Positions 30,630 through 42,013 of a DNA stretch of 64,000 nucleotides are shown here, one piece after another. Both the position numbers and the translations under genes were made by a program. The stretch's first letter is position 1. Every line of letters starts with the position of its first letter. The stretch spans positions 1 to 64,000 of the forward strand of contig JAJJXM010000067.1 in assembly GCA_024516155.1 (NCBI GenBank), in the 5' to 3' direction. The notes beneath the pieces were generated by a model. It saw nothing but the letters and a program-made list of their open reading frames with translations. It did no database searches and was not told the DNA's origin. This DNA comes from Pyronema omphalodes (taxonomy: Eukaryota; Ascomycota; Pezizomycetes; Pezizales; Pyronemataceae).

Positions 30630-32233
30630 TGTAAACCGGGGGTCCTAGGGTAATGGACGGCCGGGTAACTCTCAAATTCCCGAAAGAAAAGAGAGAAGCA
30701 ATAATTCCAAGAAGGGGAATTATTACTTCTCAAGGGAATTCTTCTAACGGAAGATAGAGGTGATAACAAGTTATAAGTTTAAACTCTCCTGCGTATCTCA
30801 GGGAGCGTTTCGAGAGTATCGGTTCAGGTGGTCGTTTCTTGAAGAGGGACGACCGGAGGTATTGTATTGATTTGAGGTAAGGTATAGATTCGATGGCGTC
30901 GGGTATTGACTTGAGGGAAGGCAATAACCCTTCTTGGGATGTGTTGTTGTATTCGGAACAATGGTAATTGCGTTGCTGGATGATCGCTTCTTCGAGTGGG
31001 GGCTTTTGGCACTTTTATATTTTTCTTATCTTGAGCTCCCCACTCATATACCCTGCAAGCACTGTGCGGTGGGCGGAAGTGGAAGTACCCTAAGACGTTG
31101 GTTGGCTACACCTAAACGTGATTTTTCCACCATACAAAATGCAACTTTCGGTAAAAACGCTAATATCGCGAATATACTTTAAGACATCCTCCGGGCCGTT
31201 ATCCGGATGATGCCTTAGTCGTTTGCTATTGCCTAGACTTGATCTCTTCGTCGTTTGCGCTTGATGTCATAAATAATCATAAGGCATCGGAATGCATTTG
31301 GAAGAATGTGCATTGCAGGACCGGCTGACGCGTTCCTGCAACTAACGTCGGACTTCGATATCCGGTTGGCGATTCCCTCGCATCCGGTGAAGTCGTTTGT
31401 ATGCTCTGATGATGTCGTCATGGTCGGCAATAGACTGTGGGCCTTCCGGGGGTCCCTAATAGGAGGTGGTCCGATGTTCTGTTCGTCGTTCGGTCGTCTC
31501 GTCATATCGGCAGTTCGAAGGTGCGTTTGCGAAGATAAGGTTTCCGGTGATAACTACCCAAAGAGGTAGTTAACTCCTTATCTCCTTCGGCCGACTAGAC
31601 TCCGCTGTCGTAAGATGTTTTTCGGCTTATCCGGTTTCCTCCGTCGGTCAGGCGTAATGCCTCGGTCACATATGACTATGTTTTCTTGTTTTACGGCAAA
31701 GTGTTTCGTGAATACATTATCCCATTTAACTTAAATACAGTTCTTTCCCTCCTAACCTTTCTATCCTGATCAACCTCGATATCTGTTTCCTGCGGTGACC
31801 TACTTGCGTCACATTCTCCTTTCTATTCGTATGTATATCTGGCCCGCCGGGTCTCTTAGTTCCACGACCCTTTCTGGACGGTTTTCTCGTATACGGCGGA
31901 AGAGGTGCGTTCGCTCAAAGGCTTCGGTAAGTCTTTGAGTGAGGCCCTAAGGTTATAAGTATTCCAGGTTTTTATCAGCGGCAGCGGTATGTTCCTCGAG
32001 GTATGGCTGCGCATTAGAAACCGCAGTCATTGATCGGAAACAGACCCACCTCGCGGCTGCCCCGGGTTTCCCCGCCCTAGATGACGCTGACTTTTTCCCT
32101 GGCCCCCCATTATCCTACTTCCTGGGGGAAGTGGATGAAGGGTGGTTAGTAATAGCTTTCGCCTTTGGCTTGAGTTATTACTTAGGTAAGAATCCCCATT
32201 CTTTTAAATGACTTATCGGGGTAGGGTATGACA
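30630..32233 (-). repeat. G3 3' LTR (1,604 bp)
   Basis: In minus orientation it begins TGTCATACCCTACC at 32233 and ends GGTTTACA at 30630. A purine tract (aaggggggaggtgg) sits directly before it, as expected for the 3' LTR of the minus-strand G3 pol. A TATA-like aatataaaag (minus) lies near 31,011-31,022. Confidence 0.88.
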
Positions 32234-32401
32234 CCACCTCCCCCCTTATAAGATTTCGCCCCGAAATCACTAACAATGATTCTAGTAATTCATGAACGGG
32301 GTCTTTTCTGATGAAGTCCTCCAGCCCCTTCATCCACCGACACGTTCTCATGATAAGACCATTAAAACCTCAGTGAGGAAAGGTATCTTATGATGAGTTG
32401 G

Positions 32402-35400
32402 TTAAACGCGTTGGTCCCTCGGCATGCTTGGGTTCTTTGAGTGGAACTCGCGGAGAGATTCCAAGCCGCCTACTATGAAAGATTCGTATGGTTCTTCGGT
32501 CTGATCTTTCTTCAAGGGAAAGCCTTTCCATTTGACTCGGTAAAGTACTTTTCCTCTTGTTTTCCTACTCGAAATGATTGCTTCAATTTCCCATTCCTCA
32601 TTGCCTTCGATGTCATCTGCTTCGTCGATGATCTGGAGGAGGTCCGGGGGAGGTCTGTTGCCGTTGTTGTAGGGCTCGAGTAAGGAAACGTGGAAGGTGT
32701 TGTGGATCTTCCATTTCCGGGGGAGAGATAAGCGCATCGCCGTTGGTGATACTACTTTCTCTATGGCGAAGGGACCGTGCTTCTTGTGGTCAAGCTTGTC
32801 TTTTGGTCTCCTTGTTTGTATGTGTCGTCCGTCTAACATGACCAAATCTGCAACCTGAAATTCTGGGGCATCCTTTCGTTTAGCGTCCGCATACTTGCGC
32901 ATTCTTTCTTGTGTCGACTTCAAATTCTGAATAAGTATGCCATGGACAGAGGTGATGTGGTTAATGAAGCTTTGTTCCTTATTTAGTTTTGTGTTTGATG
33001 ATGCCGGGTTGGTACATGCCGGGTGTCTTCCGTAATTAGCATAGAAGGGTGACATGCCGGTGGCTTGAGTTATTGAATTGTTGTAGGCGAATTCAGCCAT
33101 GGGTAGTAGGTCGACCCAATCATCCATTTCGTAGTTGATGAATGATCGGAGGTATGCTTCGATGGTTTGATTGATTCGTTCAGTTTGCCCATCAGTTTGG
33201 GGATGGAAGGCAGTGCTCATTCTTGGGCGAACACCTAACACGCCTAAGAACTGTTTCCATTCCGTTGACGTGAATCTGGAGTCTCGGTCTGAGATTATAT
33301 CTGTTGGGATGCCGTGGAATCTCCAAATCTCTTTTGCGAATATCTTGACTAGATGAGCAGCTGTTTTCTCATCTTTCTTGAGCGGGATGAAATGAGCCAT
33401 CTTTGTGAATCTATCGATGATGACCCATAGTTGATCGCAACCATCGGAGAGCGGTAAGTCTGTTATAAAATCCATGGCGATTGATGTCCATGGAGCGTAT
33501 GGAAGCTCGAGTGGTGACAGCATTCCATAGGGTTTGTGTCGTGCTGTTTTGTCTCGTTGACATTCGTTACAGCTTCGGATGTATTCGATTATTTCCTGGT
33601 CCATCTTTGGCCACCAGAAATTTCGTCTTATCAATTCTATTGTTTTATCTTGGCCAAAGTGGCCTGCAATTTTACTATTGTGCTCTGTATGGAGGACCGC
33701 TTGTCGTGCATTCTGTGGGACCCAGAGTAATCCCCTGCGGTATAATAGACCGTTCTTTTCTTCTAATAATCCTTCCGTCCTAGCCTTTTCTTTTCCTTGC
33801 TGATCCTTCGCGCTTCCATCCAAACTCCTTAAAGCCTGCTGGTATGCCGCGTCCTTCTTTCCTGCTTCCCTTATATCCATTTCAAATTCCTTTGTCCATC
33901 TAGATACTGCCGTTGACAGATATTCTAGTTGAACAGCCGAACAACAAAAAACCATTCCTTCTCCTCCTGTACTGATTGCTGAAATTGTGTCAAAGTGTTT
34001 TTCTTTCAGGATCGTCTGTACAGGCTGATCTCCATCTCCCCCCTTTTCAGGGCGGTACTCCGGGCGCCTAGACAATGCATCTGGCTTGCCATTACTTGTT
34101 CCTTTTCGATAAAAAATTTTGAAGTCCACGCCAGCCAATTCCTGAGCCCAGCGTGCCTGCCTTCGGTTGAGCACTTTAGTTGTCATAAAGTACTCGAGGT
34201 TTTTATGGTCGGTGTATACCTGAACCATGTGTAAGGATCCCTCCAGATATCGTCTCCAAACCTTGAAGCAGTCAACAATCGCTAGTAATTCCTTGTCGTG
34301 AATTTCGTAGTTGATTTCTGCTGGGGAGAACTTTCTGGAGTGAAAGGCGACAGGGTGTAATTTGTTATCCTCGCCCTTTTGTGACAGAGTTGCGCCTAAT
34401 GCGAAATCTGAAGCATCGGTTTCAACAATACATTCGCGCTGAGGGTCGAAATGTGTGAGGATCGGTGCTGTTGTGAAGCATTTCTTGAGTCTTTCAAATG
34501 CTGTTGTCATGTTTTCGGTCCAAACCCAGTCTTTTGGTGAACCTTTCGTTGAGTCGCTTAAGGGTTTTGCAATTTTCGAGAATCCGGTAATGAAGCGGCG
34601 GTAAAAGTTGGCGAATCCGATGAATGATTGAACGCCCTTCAAATTAGTTGGCCGCTGCCAATCTTGAATGGTCTGAACCTTATCCTGAGCCATTTCAATT
34701 CCGTCTTGTGAAATGACATAGCCTAAGAAATCAACTTTGGATGTTGACCAGAAACACTTGTCCTGAGAAATAGCCAGGCCGTTTTCTGCAAGTCGTTTCA
34801 GGACATCTAGGACTAGTTGGTCGTGCTCTTCCTCGGTTTCGGCATATATGAGAATGTCGTCTAGGTAGACAATGAGGCCTTGGTCGAGTAAGTCTCGGAA
34901 TATGTGATTCATCATATTCTGGAAAGTTGCCGGTGCATTAGAGAGTCCAAATGGCATCACTGTGTATTCGTACAGCCCATATCTGGTTTTGAAGGCTGTC
35001 TTCCATTCGTCTCCGGGCTTTATCCTGATTAGGTTATAGCCGTTTTTGAGATCAATTTTGGTGAAGATTTTGGCACCGCGAACTCGATCCTGTAGTTCGG
35101 TCATGATCGGTAAGGGGTACCGGTTTGCTATGGTCACTTTATTTAAGCCCCGGTAATCGACACAAAGTCGTAGTCCTCTGCCATGGGGTTTTGGGACGAA
35201 GATGATTGGTGCCGCTGCTGGGGATTTTGAATGTCTAATTTTACCGAGTTCCAACATTTCTTTTAGATATTTCCGAAGTTCCGTGAGCTCGGCTTCGTTC
35301 AAGGGGTACATTGGTCCCCATGGCGGCTGTTCCCCTTCCTTGAGGTCAATTGCATGATCGTATGGCTTATGATCCGGTAGTTTGTCCGCTAGTTCCTTTC

Positions 35401-36130
35401 CTAAGACCTCGCATAGGGGCCGGAACTTATCAGGTATGATGCAGGCTGGGTTGATGTCGGTTGCGTCTGAAGTAACAGCGGCAACATACCCAATCACTGT
35501 GGCATCTTCATTGAATAGGATGTCTGGATCCAACGAGAGCGAGAATTCTTGTGCTGCGGCTAGCGTGCAGTGTTGTTTGCAGAAGTTGGTATCCAAGGTA
35601 ATGTCGTCGGGATTTCCCCAAAAGTGGTTCGGTTGGTGTTTTGCCATCCACCAACAGGGCAGGATGATGTCCGTTCCTGCTTCTAACGGCATGATTTCGA
35701 AAGTTTCTCTTGTGTAATGCTGTCGGTATTGTAAGAGAAGGGAATGTGTGAAAGCCTGTCCAGCCTCACGTAGTGCAGATCCGTCTGCTCCATTGATGCG
35801 TAAGGGGTGGTTTCGATTGATGTGGGGCAGATTATGTCTTGCTATAAATGTCGAAGTGATAATAGGGATTGCTGCTCCAGTATCAAACATTGTCCGAACG
35901 CAGAACACCCGTTCCCCTGGTACTGATATGTTCATTTTGACTATGGGCCGTGGCCCGGACTTTGGGGGTTCATTTTCAACTTTTTTCGTGAGTTTAGCCT
36001 GTTTACTGTGTTTTTGAGGTTTTTGTGTTTTTGTCCGTTTAACGCCGCAAATCGAAAGATGTCTATCGTTCAATGCGTCTTGATCTGGTTGACCGTGCTT
36101 GCGCATCGTAGCCGGTCTTGTTAGTTTAAA
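32402..36130 (-). CDS. G3 Pol polyprotein, intact
   Basis: Open from the frameshift site at 36130 to the stop at 32402, about 1,240 residues with no lesion. Protease has a standard D-T-G (MFDTGAAIPIIT); RT has VYLDDILIYAET; RNase H has ETDASDFALGA and TDHKNLEYF; integrase has the zinc domain (HFGQDKT, CNECQRDK), the DDE core ([26 protein letters not shown]) and a C-terminal chromodomain (EWEIEAI, VKWKGF). It differs clearly from G1, G2 and G4 and lacks their D-C-G protease. It would make reverse transcriptase and integrase if frameshifted from gag, but gag is almost wholly missing, so this copy could only act in trans. Confidence 0.93.
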   Translation of the reverse strand, partial: FKLTRPATMRKHGQPDQDALNDRHLSICGVKRTKTQKPQKHSKQAKLTKKVENEPPKSGPRPIVKMNISVPGERVFCVRTMFDTGAAIPIITSTFIARHNLPHINRNHPLRINGADGSALREAGQAFTHSLLLQYRQHYTRETFEIMPLEAGTDIILPCWWMAKHQPNHFWGNPDDITLDTNFCKQHCTLAAAQEFSLSLDPDILFNEDATVIGYVAAVTSDATDINPACIIPDKFRPLCEVLGKELADKLPDHKPYDHAIDLKEGEQPPWGPMYPLNEAELTELRKYLKEMLELGKIRHSKSPAAAPIIFVPKPHGRGLRLCVDYRGLNKVTIANRYPLPIMTELQDRVRGAKIFTKIDLKNGYNLIRIKPGDEWKTAFKTRYGLYEYTVMPFGLSNAPATFQNMMNHIFRDLLDQGLIVYLDDILIYAETEEEHDQLVLDVLKRLAENGLAISQDKCFWSTSKVDFLGYVISQDGIEMAQDKVQTIQDWQRPTNLKGVQSFIGFANFYRRFITGFSKIAKPLSDSTKGSPKDWVWTENMTTAFERLKKCFTTAPILTHFDPQRECIVETDASDFALGATLSQKGEDNKLHPVAFHSRKFSPAEINYEIHDKELLAIVDCFKVWRRYLEGSLHMVQVYTDHKNLEYFMTTKVLNRRQARWAQELAGVDFKIFYRKGTSNGKPDALSRRPEYRPEKGGDGDQPVQTILKEKHFDTISAISTGGEGMVFCCSAVQLEYLSTAVSRWTKEFEMDIREAGKKDAAYQQALRSLDGSAKDQQGKEKARTEGLLEEKNGLLYRRGLLWVPQNARQAVLHTEHNSKIAGHFGQDKTIELIRRNFWWPKMDQEIIEYIRSCNECQRDKTARHKPYGMLSPLELPYAPWTSIAMDFITDLPLSDGCDQLWVIIDRFTKMAHFIPLKKDEKTAAHLVKIFAKEIWRFHGIPTDIISDRDSRFTSTEWKQFLGVLGVRPRMSTAFHPQTDGQTERINQTIEAYLRSFINYEMDDWVDLLPMAEFAYNNSITQATGMSPFYANYGRHPACTNPASSNTKLNKEQSFINHITSVHGILIQNLKSTQERMRKYADAKRKDAPEFQVADLVMLDGRHIQTRRPKDKLDHKKHGPFAIEKVVSPTAMRLSLPRKWKIHNTFHVSLLEPYNNGNRPPPDLLQIIDEADDIEGNEEWEIEAIISSRKTRGKVLYRVKWKGFPLKKDQTEEPYESFIVGGLESLREFHSKNPSMPRDQRV

Positions 36131-36321
36131 TCCGAATGTTCGGATCTGATTTCCCAAACACGGAGAGATTCTGGTGAACCCGGCGCGACCGCGGCTACCT
36201 GCTTAGCCTTCTTGGTGGGTCGCTCCTCTTCGGATTCCTCATCGTCAGCTTCATCGTCGGTTGATCTTGCTCTTTTCTTTCGGTTCACCGCAGCCACTTT
36301 TGCTGCAAGTTCGGTACCTTG
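36121..36321 (-). pseudogene. G3 gag C-terminal remnant
   Basis: About 66 residues, very charged (RKKRARSTDD, DEESEEERPTKKAK), ending SEHSDLN and TAA at 36121-36123. The upstream rest of gag is replaced at 36322 by the end of an inverted LTR. No zinc knuckle in what remains. Confidence 0.75.
36124..36130 (-). promoter_or_regulatory. -1 frameshift heptamer TTTAAAC, G3
   Basis: Gag codons GAT TTA AAC TAA give T TTA AAC immediately before the stop. The -1 frame reads GFKLTRP into the intact pol. UUUAAAC is an established efficient slippery sequence; use here is inferred. Confidence 0.75.
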
Positions 36322-37936
36322 TGTCATACCCTACCCCGATAAGACATTTAAAAGAATGGGGATTCTTACCTAAGTAATAACTCAAGCCAAAGGCGAAAGC
36401 TATTACTAACCACCCTTCATCCACTTCCCGCAGGAAGTAGGATAATGGGGGGCCAGGGAAAAAGTCAGCGTCATCTAGGGCGGGGAAACCCGGGGCAGCC
36501 CCGAGGTGGGTCTGTTTCCGATCAATGACTGCGGTTTCTAATGCGCAGCCATACCTCGAGGAACATACCGCTGCCGCTGATAAAAACCTGGAATACTTAT
36601 AACCTTAGGGCCTCACTCAAAGACTTACCGAAGCCTTTGAGCGAACGCACCTCTTCCGCCGTATACGAGCAAACCGTCCAGAAAGGGTCGTGGAACTAAG
36701 AGACCCGGCGGGCCAGATATACATACGAATAGAAAGGAGAATGTGACACAAGTAGGTCACCGCAGGAAACAGATATCGAGGTTGATGAGGATAGAAAGGT
36801 TAGGAGGGAAAGGACTGTATTTAAGTTAATGGGATAATGTATTCACGAAACACTTTGCCGTGAAACAAGAAAACATAGTCATATGTGACCGAGGCATTAC
36901 GCCTGACCGACGGAGGAAACCGGATAAGCCGAAAGACATCTTACGACAGCGGAGTCTAGTCGGCCGAAGGAGATAAGGAGTTAACTACCTCTTTGGGTAG
37001 TTATCACCGGAAACCTTATCTTCGCATACGCACCTTCGAACTGCCGATATGACGAGACGACCGTAACGACGAACGGAACATCCGCACCACCTCCTATTAG
37101 GGACCCCCGGAAGGCCCACAGTCTATTGCCGACCATGACGACATCATCAGATCATACAAACGACTTCACCGGATGCGACGGAATCGCCAAGCCGGATATC
37201 GAAGTCCGACGTTAGTTGCATGAACGCGTCAGCCGGTCCTGCAATGCACATTCTTCGAAATGCATTCCGACTGCCTTATGATTATTTATGACATCAAGTG
37301 CAAACGACTGAAAGAGATCAAGTCTAGGCAATTAGCAAACGACTACGGCATCATCCGGATAACGGCCCGGAGGATGTCTTAAAGTATATTCGGCGATATT
37401 AGCGTTTTCACCGAAAGTTGCATTTTGTATGGTGGAAAAATCACGTTGAGGTGTAGCCAACCAACGTCTTAGGGTACTTCCACTTCCGCCCACCGCACTA
37501 GTGCTTGCAGGGTATATGAGTGGCGAGCTCAAGATAAGAAAAATATAAAAGTGCCAAAAGCCCCCACTCAAAGAAGCCATCATCCAGCAACGCAATCAAT
37601 ACTGTCCCGAATACAACAACACTTCCCACGAAGGGTCATTGTCATCTTTTGAGTCAATATCCGACGTCCTCAAATATATACCTTACCTCCAATCAATACA
37701 ATACCTCCGGTCGTCCCTCTGAAAGAAACGACCACCAAACGAAACCGATACTCTCGAAACGCTCCCTGAGATACGCAGGAGAGTTTAAACTTATAACTGT
37801 TATCACCTCTACTTTCCGTTAGAAGAATCCCCTTGAGAAGTAATAATTCCCCTTCTTGGAATCATCGCTTCTCTCTTTTCTTTCGGGAATTTCAGAGTTA
37901 CCCGGCCGTCCCTTACCCTAGGACCCCCGGTTTACA
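36322..37936 (+). repeat. G3 LTR in inverted orientation (1,615 bp)
   Basis: Reads TGTCATACCCTACC to GGTTTACA on the plus strand, the reverse complement of 30630-32233 with scattered differences. Its start joins gag coding sequence and its end joins LINE sequence. The two flanking pentamers (ccttg and ttttc) do not match, so it is not a simple solo LTR. Confidence 0.88.
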
Positions 37937-40900
37937 TTTTCAACTTTTACTCTCCGGGAAAACCAAACGCCTTAGCTGACCTCCTACCTTCCTTCCGACC
38001 ACAGCTCCCAGCCATCATCATGGGCGATATGAATGCGCATCATGAATGGTGGGGTAGCACTACCACTATAGACGACGACCAACTTAGACGCCACCGAGAC
38101 CAATCTGATACTATTGCCAACTGGATGGACCAACACCAATTTACTTTGCACAACCAACCAGGTATCCAGACACACTACCTGCGCAATGGCATGCGACCCT
38201 CCGTCATCCACCTATGCTTCTCTGCCGGTAGAATCACAGAAAAGATCCTCATGCATGAAATCAACCCCGATTCAACCTCTGACCATGCTATATGCACTAA
38301 CCATATCGACCTCAGTACCCCTGCCCAGGCACCTAAACGGGCATGGCGCAAAGCCGACTGGAAACTCTACCAGCAAACAATCATCGACAACCCCTTAGAC
38401 CTTGACAATCTTACTAGTCCTGAGGCGGCACTGAGCGCTGCGAACAGCATCACCACAATCATCCACAAAGCCACCGACGCGGCGGTACCTTGGGTCACAC
38501 CAAGTGCTAAACAAGCGCCATGGTGGCACCCAGACCTCAACCAAAAGAGAAAGAAGCTACAACAAGCAGAACGACGTCTCGGATCCGACCGCAATAACCC
38601 AATAGCCAGAATTCAGGCTAAGCACCAACGATACGAATGAAAACAGGCCGTACAACTCGGAAAAGAACAGTACTGGGTTACGAGACTACAGAACAGTAAT
38701 GCCACCCACGTCTGGAACTGCGTTCGATCAGCAGACACACACAACAAACCCCTCCCTCCACTAGAAGGCAAAGATGGCTTCCAAGATCAGTGCGACATCC
38801 TAAGAAATGCCTTATTCCCACACCAATCACACAACCCCCCTGGCATTCCCCCCAATTTTGTTCAACGAAACAAAGCAATACCTGACCCCTTTACCCCGAT
38901 TACCGATAACGAATTCAGTCAAGTCATCCGAAAACTTCGTTTCTCCTCGGCACCCGGACATGATAACATCACCTACCAACTGATTGCGCAATTCCACCAA
39001 GCACAACCAACAGCACTAGCCAAACTATTCAACGCCCTGCTCCGCCACGAGACCTTCCCTGACCAATGGAAGATAGCCCGATGCGTAATAATCCCTAAGC
39101 CCGGCAAAACTAACTACACCTGACCCAAATCATACCGTCCAATTTCCCTCCTCCCCTGCATATCCAAAGTATACGAAAAGATAGCTGCAATCCGACTCGC
39201 CAAAACAGCGTCTGACTGCCTCGCAATATCGAAACATGAGATGGGCGCCTGAAAACAGTACTCAGCCATTGACGACCTCCTTACCATATTAACACCAATC
39301 AGCACTGACCTCGCTATCCCAACTACCGGCAAACTAAAGCACCCACTCCGACCGTCCCTGCTAGCACATGACATTGAAGTGGCCTTCAACAACACGACCC
39401 CTACCCTGCTCCTTCAAGTCATGCAAGAACGCAACATGCCGCCCTACCTCATCGCATCGACTAGAGCCTTCACCCACAACCGAACCCTGGCATTCTCCTT
39501 CGATTAACAACTCGAGTCCCCGAAACCCTTCCGCTGTGGCTTACCACAAGGATCCCCTGCATCGCCAATCCTCTTCCTCATCTATGCTAATGCGATGCTC
39601 GAAGTAAACCACCAACCAGCAAAAGAACTCACCGCCTCCTACGTTGACGACACCGGCCTCCTCCAGTCTGCCAACTCCCGAAAATTTGCTATCGAACGCC
39701 TCAAAGCTGGGACCGAACACTACACAGAACGCGGCAAACACCTCGGCCTGAACTTCTCCCCCGACAAAACAGAACTCCTCCACTGCCTTCCCAGTGCAAG
39801 CCACCACAAAATCACCGACCTTGACAAGCTACCACGACTCTCTTTAAACGACAAGACAATCACACCAGCATGGAAAATCAAATACCTCGGCATCAACATC
39901 GACGAATCACTGACATTCATCCCTCATACCACACAAGCAGCATCCAACGGCAAAAATACTCTCGGATCGTGACTTCACCTTAGACACTGTTCAAATGGTC
40001 TGAACACCCACATGGCTCGACACCTCATCCTTACCCTCCTCCTACCGAAAAATGCTATGGGCCTCACCAGCCTGGTGGACCGGCAGAGACACTACCCTTC
40101 GCCCCCTAGCAGCCACCTACCACAACGCAATACGCTGGGCCACCGGACTTCTACTCAGCACAAACCTCACCAAGCTACGCATCTGCGCCCACTTACCACC
40201 CCTGCACATCTACCTAGACTACCTCTCAGCAAAATACGCGTTACGACTTCTCTTCCTACCCACACACCATCCCCTCTCAGGCCTCAAACCAAACCCAAAA
40301 TGTCCCAAGACAGCACCTGGACTCTCCCACCTACGACAACACATACAAGACCTTCTGAGCAACAACATCGAAAACCGAACAACACAACCATCCTCCTTCT
40401 CAATTCACTCTTCTCCCTCTCCAAACTGAAACAAAACTGAAGAACCGAACCTACGACACCCTCAATGGATATCCACACTACCCTATCAAACATACCTCCT
40501 ATACACCGACGGATCCAAGCTTGACGACAACCACACCGGATGTGGAGCAGCACTCTACCAGACAACACCCAACGCCCTCCAACACCTCCGGTCACACCAC
40601 TGTCACGTCGGACAGCAATGCGAAGTCTACGATGCCGAACTACATGCCACCACTGAAGGACTGCGCCTCCTCGAACACCACAGCCCAGCACCTGTCCTCC
40701 TCTGCCTCGACAATCAAGCAGCCATCACCACTCTTGAGCACAACCCCGAGGATCATCAATATGCCAGAGAAACCCTCAACCTAGCCGAACTCCTCACATC
40801 CCAGGGATGGTCCCTTACCACCATCTGGACCCCCTCTCACACGAACATCACCGGAAACGACCTCGCCGACAGCCTCGCCAAAACAGGAGCAGGGTAACGA

Positions 40901-41516
40901 AACCAATGTCTTTCCACCATCACCTCACACTCATGGATGAAGTCACAAATCCGTCAACGGTTCCTCCGACGATGGCAGGCTGACGCGCCTGATGGCCTCC
41001 CCCCATCCTTGACATACCCAAAACACCTTCAACACCTACCCTTCCGCACCTCCCGGGCCTTATACCGTATCCGCTGTGGACGAACACGCGGCACGGGATT
41101 CATATCCTCCCAGCATTACCTACTTCACTGCCCAAAACTGCTCACCGCGCGACGGGACCTCCATGCGTCAACCAACACGAACATCACACTGAATGAACTT
41201 TTTACAACCCAGACTGGCATAGCTGCGCTGTTGAAGTTTGCCAAACAGACCGGCCTAGGATACTCGAAGGAGATACGTTATAGGGCTATACCACTTGAGA
41301 ATGATGATAGGGAAAGGATGGATGGAGGGATAGCAACTCTGGGATATGGAGCATTTGACGGATAATTGTTTTTCTCTCTCGTTCCTATGTTCTGAAAATA
41401 CTTGATTTAGATATACTTGACTTGTACTACATGCTTTCCTTTGTATTTCTGGTGTTGGTTTTATGTACTTTGGCGGCATAAGGGTATGAAGAAGGTGGAG
41501 TGCGATAGCTATATAG
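37937..41516 (+). pseudogene. Decayed non-LTR retrotransposon (LINE) with EN, RT and RNase H
   Basis: 5'-truncated. The endonuclease C-terminal half is first (FYSPGKPNALADLL, MGDMNAHHEWWGS, SDHAI), then RT (PGHDNITYQL, SYRPISLLP, GLPQGSPASPILF, YVDDTGLL) and RNase H (LYTDGSK, DAELHATTEGL, DNQAA, WTPSHTNITGNDLAD), then a C-terminal region with CPKLL ending at 41365. In-frame stops at 38638, 39121, 39250, 39505, 39970, 40427 and 40895, and a frameshift near 40,040, make it dead. The order fits fungal Tad1-like LINEs. About 150 bases of 3' UTR follow to 41516, where G4-I is inserted. Confidence 0.9.
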
Positions 41517-42002
41517 TGTCAGGGAACTAGGAACGGACGTTCAAAGAACACACTGAACACTACTGGCAAGGGGGACTAGGCGGGTTCCAGGACGGGGAAC
41601 GGAAAGACAAGGACCGAAGTGCTCGTCAGACGGACGGCACACGAAACAGGAACAGGGACAAGGACAAGAATGACGTGGGACTGGAAGGGGAAGTCTTTAT
41701 TAAGAGCAAGGGAAAGACACAAGACCTTCGATGGAGAACTCGACAACGGGGAGGCAAGCCTCCTTATGTACAAAGGGGCAGCCAGCACTCTTGCTGGGCC
41801 GTCATCCAACATCGCTACATGAAAGCTTCCGTTCTCCATCAATCAGCTCATGGTACGTCATCCATCATCAATCAGTCTATCAACCACAACGGCACGGCAC
41901 ACACAACAACACAACGACAACACAACACAACACGGCAAGACAACAACGACAACACAATGATGACGCAACAACACAACGGCTCGTCAGCCGTATGCCGTGA
42001 CA
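41517..42002 (-). repeat. G4-I 3' LTR (486 bp)
   Basis: TGTCAGGG to CCGTGACA on the plus strand. It lacks about 23 bases present in the other LTR of this copy (after ctccatca). A purine tract (aacgggggggtac) precedes it in minus orientation. Confidence 0.92.
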
Positions 42003-42013
42003 GTACCCCCCCG

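Noticed and set aside
30630..37936. Inverted terminal repeats interpreted as a DIRS-type or foldback DNA element
   Set aside because: Pol has a DDE integrase and chromodomain, no tyrosine recombinase, and the left repeat has a normal purine tract and LTR ends. Rearranged LTRs explain it better.
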